Below are positions 59,221-64,000 of a stretch of 64,000 nucleotides of DNA, piece after piece. How positions within the stretch are numbered: the first letter of the stretch is position 1; every line of letters starts with the position of its first letter. The notes beneath the pieces are model-generated. The model worked only from the letters and a program-made list of their open reading frames with translations. It was not told where the DNA came from and made no database searches. The DNA lies in contig NZ_CABPSN010000007.1 of NCBI RefSeq assembly GCF_902459565.1, positions 218,171 to 282,170 on the forward strand, in the 5' to 3' direction. Origin of the DNA: Pandoraea aquatica. Its GTDB lineage: Bacteria; Pseudomonadota; Gammaproteobacteria; Burkholderiales; Burkholderiaceae. The position numbers and the translations under genes were made by a program.

Positions 59221-59705
59221 GCTGTCTGTCAGGCCTGTATGAAGTCCGAATGCGATGCGACGGTTGGGCCGCAATCACGTTAGTCGCGTTGACGTTCTCA
59301 TCGATGACTATCGATGCCGATGGGCGCACTTTCGAGTGACGCAAAGTGCTCACTCAAAGCGAGATGCCATCTAGAGCGTCAACCATTCATGCCAGTTCCT
59401 GCCGTCCCGAATTTCGGGAGATCGGCCCTTACCGGCTGACACGGGTCTGCTGGGAGACTGCTTGGCAGTATAACCGAGTGCACCTGTGATACCTTAAGGC
59501 CTGTGCACTGTCCGTGACAGTGTTCATGGGGGATGCCGGCTATCGGCACGCGTTTGCAGGTGATGTCGTGTGATGTTTGCGGCACATTTTCGCAGGCGTG
59601 AGCCAGGCTCTGCGCCCGGCCGCTACCGGACGTGGAGACCACGGCGCGGCGGGCATCCCCCGCCCGTCCCAATATAACGATTCGAAGCGATAGGCGACAC
59701 AACGA
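59221..59705. other. Divergent intergenic region between mltB and the deacetylase-like gene
   Basis: 485 bases with no supported gene. It should hold both promoters. A GAGTGA/TCACTC inverted pair is seen around 59333-59356; nothing else recognised. Confidence 0.4.
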
Positions 59706-60629
59706 ATGGCTACCGGGTTTTATACGCACCCTGATTGCGTGCGTCACGAAATGGGCGAGTGGCATCCGGAATGCCCCGAACGGCTGCGCGCCATCGAAGA
59801 CCAGTTGATCGCGGGACGCATCGACGGTCTGCTCGAACGCCGTGAAGCCCCGGTGGCCGACGAGGCCAGCCTGCGGCTCGTGCACACGCAAGACCACATC
59901 GACTTCATTCGCGACAACATTCCCGAATCCGGGTACTTCCCCATCGATCCCGATACGCTGCTGAACCCGTACTCGTGGCGCGCGGCAACGCGGGCGGCGG
60001 GTGCGGCGATTGCCGCAACCGATGCGGTCATTCGTGGCGAACTCGATAACGCCTTTTGCAGCGTGCGCCCGCCCGGCCACCACGCCACCCCCACGCGCGC
60101 GATGGGCTTCTGCCTGTTCAATAGCGTGGCGATTGCGGCGGCACACGCGCTCGAAGTGCATGGGTTGTCGCGCGTGGCGATCGTCGACTTCGACGTGCAC
60201 CACGGCAACGGCACCGAAGCCGCGTTCGGCAACGACGAGCGTGTGCTGATGTGCGGCATCTTCCAGCACCCGTTCTACCCGTTCTCCGGCGCGAACGATC
60301 CTGCGCCGAACATGCTCAACATTCCGCTCGAAGCGCGCACGTCCGGCATGGCCGCACGCGAAGCCATCGAGTACGGCTGGTTGGGCCGTCTGAATGCGTT
60401 CCGTCCCGAGATGATCTTCTTCTCGGCAGGCTTCGACGCACATCGTGAAGACGATCTCGGCGGCCTCGGGCTGACCGAAGCGGACTTTGCGTGGATGACG
60501 AAGGAAGTCAAGACTATCGCCGATCGTCACGCCAAGGGACGCATCGTGAGCTGCCTCGAAGGCGGCTACAACCTCTCGGCGCTCGGCCGCAGCGTCGTGG
60601 CCCATCTGAAGGTGCTCGCCGACGTCTGA
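59706..60629 (+). CDS. Histone-deacetylase-family (arginase/deacetylase fold) enzyme
   Basis: Zn-dependent deacetylase-fold protein of 307 residues; bacterial members act on acetylpolyamines, acetoin-related or acyl-lysine substrates. Visible motifs: THPDCVRHEMGEWHPECPERL at the start, the active-site RPPGHHATPTRAMGFCLFN, metal-binding DFDVHHGNGTE and FFSAGFDAHREDDLGG. All core catalytic His and Asp residues are intact. The substrate is unknown. It is 97 bases upstream of an enoyl-CoA hydratase gene and near etfB, so a link to acyl metabolism is possible. Confidence 0.92.
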   Translation: MATGFYTHPDCVRHEMGEWHPECPERLRAIEDQLIAGRIDGLLERREAPVADEASLRLVHTQDHIDFIRDNIPESGYFPIDPDTLLNPYSWRAATRAAGAAIAATDAVIRGELDNAFCSVRPPGHHATPTRAMGFCLFNSVAIAAAHALEVHGLSRVAIVDFDVHHGNGTEAAFGNDERVLMCGIFQHPFYPFSGANDPAPNMLNIPLEARTSGMAAREAIEYGWLGRLNAFRPEMIFFSAGFDAHREDDLGGLGLTEADFAWMTKEVKTIADRHAKGRIVSCLEGGYNLSALGRSVVAHLKVLADV

Positions 60630-60726
60630 CGGCAGCCCGGCGCGTCGCGCGCGTCCGACGAATGTGAGATGCCGCTCGGTTTCCTGATGCAACGGGGCAA
60701 GGGCCAGAGGCGGCACAGGAGACAAC

Positions 60727-61548
60727 ATGACGTCATCGGAATCGACTGCGGCCGCCGGGCCGCTGGTACTCGTCACGCGCGGTGAAGGCGATCTGGGGGG
60801 CGTGGTCACGCTCACGCTGAATCGCCCGCGTCAGTTCAACGCCCTCTCCGAAGCGATGCTCGACGCGCTGCAACATGCGCTCGATGATGTCGCACGCGAC
60901 GACACGGCGCGTGTCGTGGTGTTAGCCGCTGCTGGACCGGCATTCTGCGCCGGACACGATCTCAAGGAAATGCGCGCCGAGCCGTCGCTCGACTACTACC
61001 GCACGCTGTTCAACCAATGCACGCGTGTGATGCTGACGATGCAGCGCATGCCGCAGCCGGTCATCGCACGCGTGCACGGCATCGCGACGGCGGCGGGGTG
61101 TCAGATGGTGGCGATGTGCGATCTCGCGGTGGCTGCGTCGGCGGCACGTTTCGCCGTGTCGGGCATCAACGTCGGTCTGTTTTGCGCGACGCCGGGCGTG
61201 GCGCTCTCGCGCAATCTCACGCGCAAGCAAGCGATGGAAATGCTGCTGACGGGGGATTTCATCGACGCGCAGACGGCTTGCGAGCGCGGTCTCATCAATC
61301 GTGTTGCGCCGATGGAGCGTCTCGACAGCGAGGTGACGGCGCTATGCCGCTCGATTCTTGCCAAGCCTGCGGCTGCGGTGGCGGCGGGTAAGGGGTTGTT
61401 CTACCGTCAGGCCGAGACGGGTATCGAAGCGGCTTATCAGATGGCGGGGCAGACGATGGCCTGCAACATGATGGACGCGTGCGCGCTCGAAGGCGTGCAG
61501 GCTTTCATCGAGAAGCGTCCGCCGGAGTGGACGAAGCCGAAGGACTGA
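60727..61548 (+). CDS. Enoyl-CoA hydratase/isomerase-family protein
   Basis: Crotonase-fold protein of 273 residues. CoA-binding/oxyanion motif AFCAGHDLKEMRAEPS (about 76-90) and HGIATAAGCQMVAMCDLAVA (about 118-138) are visible, resembling the ECHDC3-like subgroup with A-A-G-C in place of the usual G-G-G. An AGGAG site lies before ATG 60727. Substrate unknown. It follows the deacetylase-like gene on the same strand. Confidence 0.86.
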   Translation: MTSSESTAAAGPLVLVTRGEGDLGGVVTLTLNRPRQFNALSEAMLDALQHALDDVARDDTARVVVLAAAGPAFCAGHDLKEMRAEPSLDYYRTLFNQCTRVMLTMQRMPQPVIARVHGIATAAGCQMVAMCDLAVAASAARFAVSGINVGLFCATPGVALSRNLTRKQAMEMLLTGDFIDAQTACERGLINRVAPMERLDSEVTALCRSILAKPAAAVAAGKGLFYRQAETGIEAAYQMAGQTMACNMMDACALEGVQAFIEKRPPEWTKPKD

Positions 61549-61598
61549 GCGCGCTCAGTCCCCGCAGCCCCCGATTGACCTATGCTGGCCAGCCGTCA

Positions 61599-62393
61599 TC
61601 ACCACTGCTTTTCCAGCACGAGTGGCCCAGGCGTTGCCGTGCGGCTCACCGCATAACCGTGGTCGGTGAACCATGCGCGCAGTTCCTTGATCATGTCCGG
61701 ATTGCCGCAGACCATGATGCGCGACGTGGCGGGATCGAGCGTCGCGCCGACTGCCTTTTCCAGCTCCCCTGAAGCCAGCAACGACGTAATGCGTCCATAG
61801 AGCGCGCCGGGTGTTTGCTCGCGCGTGACGCTGACCGCGAAGTGCAACTTGTCGACGAGTGCGGGATCGACGTCTGGATGCGAAAAGTGACGGAGTTCCT
61901 CGTAATAGGCGAGGTCGCGCTCCCATCGCACACTGTGCACGACGAAGATGCGTTTGAAGCGTTGCCAGACTTCCGGGTCCCGTAGGATTGACACGAACGG
62001 TGCCAGGCCGGTGCCGGTGGCGAGTAACCACAGATCGTCGCCGCCGGTGAAGCGGTCGAGCGTGAGGAAGCCGTAGGCGGTGTGGTCGACGAGCAGTTCG
62101 TCACCGACCTTGAGTTCCGAAAGCCGGGGCGTGAGCTTGCCCTCGGGGATCGTAATTACATAGAACTCCAATGTATCTTCGGCGGGCGAGTTCACGAAGG
62201 AATAGGCGCGCCAGATCAGTTCGCCATCGTCGCCCGGTAGGCCGAGACGCACGAACTGCCCGGCCGTGAATTGCAGGCCGGGCGGGCGCGTGGTCTTGAT
62301 GCTGAAGATCGTCGGCGTCCAGAAATGCATGCCGGTGACCGTTTGCGGCGAGTATTTCGTCTGCTGCGTCGTCTGCGTCGTTTGCGCTTGCAT
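61599..62393 (-). CDS. fpr: Ferredoxin-NADP reductase
   Basis: FAD enzyme moving electrons between NADPH and ferredoxin or flavodoxin, often in oxidative stress. 264 residues from the ATG at 62393 (GAGGAG 8 bases upstream). FAD motif R62-A-Y-S65 (IWRAYSFVNSP), NADP-binding LLATGTGLAPFVSILRDP and the late MVCGNPDMIKEL; the C-terminus ends VLEKQW, like the aromatic end of E. coli Fpr. The gap to the ECH gene is 50 bases, convergent. Confidence 0.93.
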   Translation of the reverse strand: MQAQTTQTTQQTKYSPQTVTGMHFWTPTIFSIKTTRPPGLQFTAGQFVRLGLPGDDGELIWRAYSFVNSPAEDTLEFYVITIPEGKLTPRLSELKVGDELLVDHTAYGFLTLDRFTGGDDLWLLATGTGLAPFVSILRDPEVWQRFKRIFVVHSVRWERDLAYYEELRHFSHPDVDPALVDKLHFAVSVTREQTPGALYGRITSLLASGELEKAVGATLDPATSRIMVCGNPDMIKELRAWFTDHGYAVSRTATPGPLVLEKQW

Positions 62394-62505
62394 GCCGGAG
62401 GCTCCTCGCAATTCCACACGACTTCAGTGTAACGCGCAGCGAGGTATCACGTGACGAGACCCTGTTCGCGAGGCGGGTTCCGGGGCCGCCGCGCGAAGAC
62501 GTTCG

Positions 62506-63471
62506 TCAGTGGCTGTGGTGCGTCCCGAAGGCGGGTTTTGCCTGCGATGTCTCACTCATGAGTGGTTCATGCGTCATGGGCTGGGGGTGCTTGCGCTTTG
62601 TGGCGGCCGTCTCCGGCACGTGCGCCAGCAACCAGTAAGTCAACTCGTCGATCACCTTCTCGCGATCGAGGTCGTTGAGCGTTTCATGAAAGTGACCGGG
62701 ATACAGCCGGAGGGTCTTATCCTGCGACCCGGCGTTACCGTGAAACTGTTCGCTCGCCCACGGCGCGGTGAGCCGGTCGGCGGTGCCGTGGAAGACGTAG
62801 AGCGGCAAGTGCAGCGCGTCGGCGTTGGCGTGAATGCGCGCCATGGCGTCGAGCAATTCGGCGGCGGTGCGTGCAGGCGTGCCGCGATAGGCGTTGAGCG
62901 GGTCCTTCTTCGCCGCATCGACCACGGTCTTGTCGCGGGCGATGGCGGCCGGATCGATCTTGAAGACGGGCACTTTCGGTAGCCAGCGCGACACCCATCG
63001 GCCGGCCTTCACCATCCACGGCGCGACCGGTTCTCCTGGGGCGAGGGCGGGGCTGCTGAGCATCAGGCCGCTCACGTTCGCGGGCGCGCGCGTGATCGTG
63101 TAGAGCGCCGCGATAGCACCGCCCATGCTGTGGCCGAGCAGGAAGAGCGGCGTGGGCCCGAAGGTCGTGCGCACGTGCGTAAGGAAGATCTCGGTGTCGT
63201 TGAGGTACTCGTCGAAACGATTGACGTACACGCGCGAGCCTTCCGAGCGGCCGTGGCCGCGCAGATCGTAGGTGACGGTGGCGATGCCGAGCGACGCGAA
63301 ATGCGCCGCCAGACGTGCGTAACGTCCGCCGTGCTCTCCCATGCCGTGCACGATGGCAACCACGGCACGCAGTGGGATGTCTGTGTCGCCGTCGGTGTCC
63401 GGGTACCAGCTATGGACGTGGAGCATCAGTCCGTCGCTGGCTTGCAGGCGCGATTCCGAATGCGTTGTCAT
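62506..63471 (-). CDS. Alpha/beta hydrolase, monoacylglycerol-lipase-like
   Basis: 321 residues from the ATG at 63471 (AGGAGGAG just upstream). Nucleophile S115 in LLGHSMGGAI, acid in FHGTADRLTAPW and His in LYPGHFHETLND complete the triad; the oxyanion region is VHGMGEHGGRYARLA. This is the lysophospholipase/monoglyceride lipase (Hydrolase_4) type. The C-terminal 30 residues are His/Pro/Thr-rich and probably disordered. Substrate not known. Confidence 0.9.
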   Translation of the reverse strand: MTTHSESRLQASDGLMLHVHSWYPDTDGDTDIPLRAVVAIVHGMGEHGGRYARLAAHFASLGIATVTYDLRGHGRSEGSRVYVNRFDEYLNDTEIFLTHVRTTFGPTPLFLLGHSMGGAIAALYTITRAPANVSGLMLSSPALAPGEPVAPWMVKAGRWVSRWLPKVPVFKIDPAAIARDKTVVDAAKKDPLNAYRGTPARTAAELLDAMARIHANADALHLPLYVFHGTADRLTAPWASEQFHGNAGSQDKTLRLYPGHFHETLNDLDREKVIDELTYWLLAHVPETAATKRKHPQPMTHEPLMSETSQAKPAFGTHHSH

Positions 63472-63839
63472 GTCTCCTCCTGGCGCGTTGGCCGGGTGAC
63501 CGTCGTACGTGCGACGGCACAGTGATGATCGGGTGCGCCATTCGATCATAGGCCGTCTTGCGCCGGGGTGAATTCTCTAGAGGAAACGCACCACGAGGAA
63601 ACTGGCTGTGCGTCACGATTTGCATAAAAATAGCACGATCGTTCGGGGTGGCGAGACGCTGGGTAAGCGCGTCCGGCCTGCTTCCGGCGCCGTGATCGTA
63701 AGGATCGTGCATCCGTGGCTTATTGAAAGCGACACATGAACGCTCGCCACAAAATGCCGCAAATATGCAAATAATGCGTCATTGTCCGAGTGGTTATAAT
63801 GGCAGCGGATTGACGTAAACGTAACTTTGGAGCGAGTTC
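63472..63839. other. Intergenic region before etfB
   Basis: 368 bases between divergent genes. A perfect TATAAT (63795-63800), 40 bases before the etfB ATG, is a good -10 candidate; no matching -35 at 16-18 bases was found. Nothing else recognised. Confidence 0.5.
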
Positions 63840-64000
63840 ATGAAGATCCTAGTACCGGTCAAACGGGTAGTGGATTACAACGTAAAGGTTCGTGTGAAGA
63901 GCGACGGCAGTGGCGTCGACATTGCGAACGTGAAGATGTCGATGAATCCGTTCGACGAAATCGCGGTGGAAGAGGCGGTGCGTCTGAAGGAAGCGGGCGT
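63840..64000 (+). CDS. etfB: Electron transfer flavoprotein subunit beta (3' end outside the window)
   Basis: Begins [20 protein letters not shown] and continues [20 protein letters not shown] to the window edge, the invariant start of EtfB. With EtfA it carries electrons from acyl-CoA dehydrogenases to the quinone pool. The start has TTGGAG 8 bases upstream. Only the first 53 residues are visible. Confidence 0.94.
   Translation, partial: MKILVPVKRVVDYNVKVRVKSDGSGVDIANVKMSMNPFDEIAVEEAVRLKEAG

Noticed and set aside
59379..60815. 478-codon minus-strand frame opposite the deacetylase-like gene
   Set aside because: Antisense shadow; the sense strand carries all deacetylase motifs.

Overview
The window is a GC-rich, densely coded stretch of a betaproteobacterial chromosome. 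The backbone order gyrA - DUF2059 - serC - pheA - tyrA - aroA - cmk - rpsA - ihfB - lapAB - ugd - hldA - hldD, together with lptGF/pepA/holC and ilvD/LysR/lgt, points to Burkholderiaceae. A Pandoraea-like genome is my best guess, but the genus is inference from gene order and protein style, not from a search. I saw no rRNA, tRNA, CRISPR array, insertion sequence or phage gene.

Layout. 1-719: end of a siroheme gene (cobA). 781-10810: an accessory block on the minus strand, made of two tandem paralogous proteins of about 1,500 residues that look like large dermonecrotic-toxin/DUF6543-type proteins, followed by a 259-residue protein with a hydrophobic hairpin. The block sits between cobA and the second siroheme gene, cbiX (11040-11420). 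11431-16083: lptG/lptF (LPS export) diverging from pepA-holC and a small DUF2486-like gene. 16104-21552: a cytochrome c, two different dihydroxy-acid dehydratases in tandem and a divergent LysR regulator with a perfect palindrome between them; then lgt (21755-22645). 22932-26308: a second accessory pair, a protein with an HECGH zinc-peptidase motif translationally coupled to an ankyrin-repeat protein. 26336-34472: a malonate catabolic cluster (GntR regulator, three-gene TRAP transporter, malonyl-CoA decarboxylase, enoyl-CoA hydratase-like protein, malonyl-CoA synthetase). 34572-37656: SIMPL, EVE, a ferritin-like di-iron protein and an OmpA-like protein.

38068-55820 is the conserved core: DNA gyrase A, serine and aromatic amino acid synthesis, cytidylate kinase, ribosomal protein S1, IHF beta, LPS-assembly regulators LapA/LapB and the UDP-glucuronate and heptose pathway. 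An Nramp manganese/iron transporter with a Fur-type box is inserted in reverse orientation between aroA and cmk. 56001-64000 holds a ComEA-like DNA-binding protein, cysM, a lytic transglycosylase, a histone-deacetylase-like enzyme, an enoyl-CoA hydratase, a ferredoxin-NADP reductase, a lipase-like hydrolase and the start of etfB.

The most unusual content is the two accessory blocks. In the giant pair, one paralog has a Cys-His-Asp set (C1350/H1404/D1433) in a C-terminal domain that resembles papain-like effector proteases, while the gaplessly aligned positions in the other are Ala-Arg-Asp. This suggests an active/inactive pair. Neither block carries a recognisable secretion machine, so delivery is unknown. 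A second notable point is GyrA residue 83, which is Ala rather than the usual Ser/Thr.
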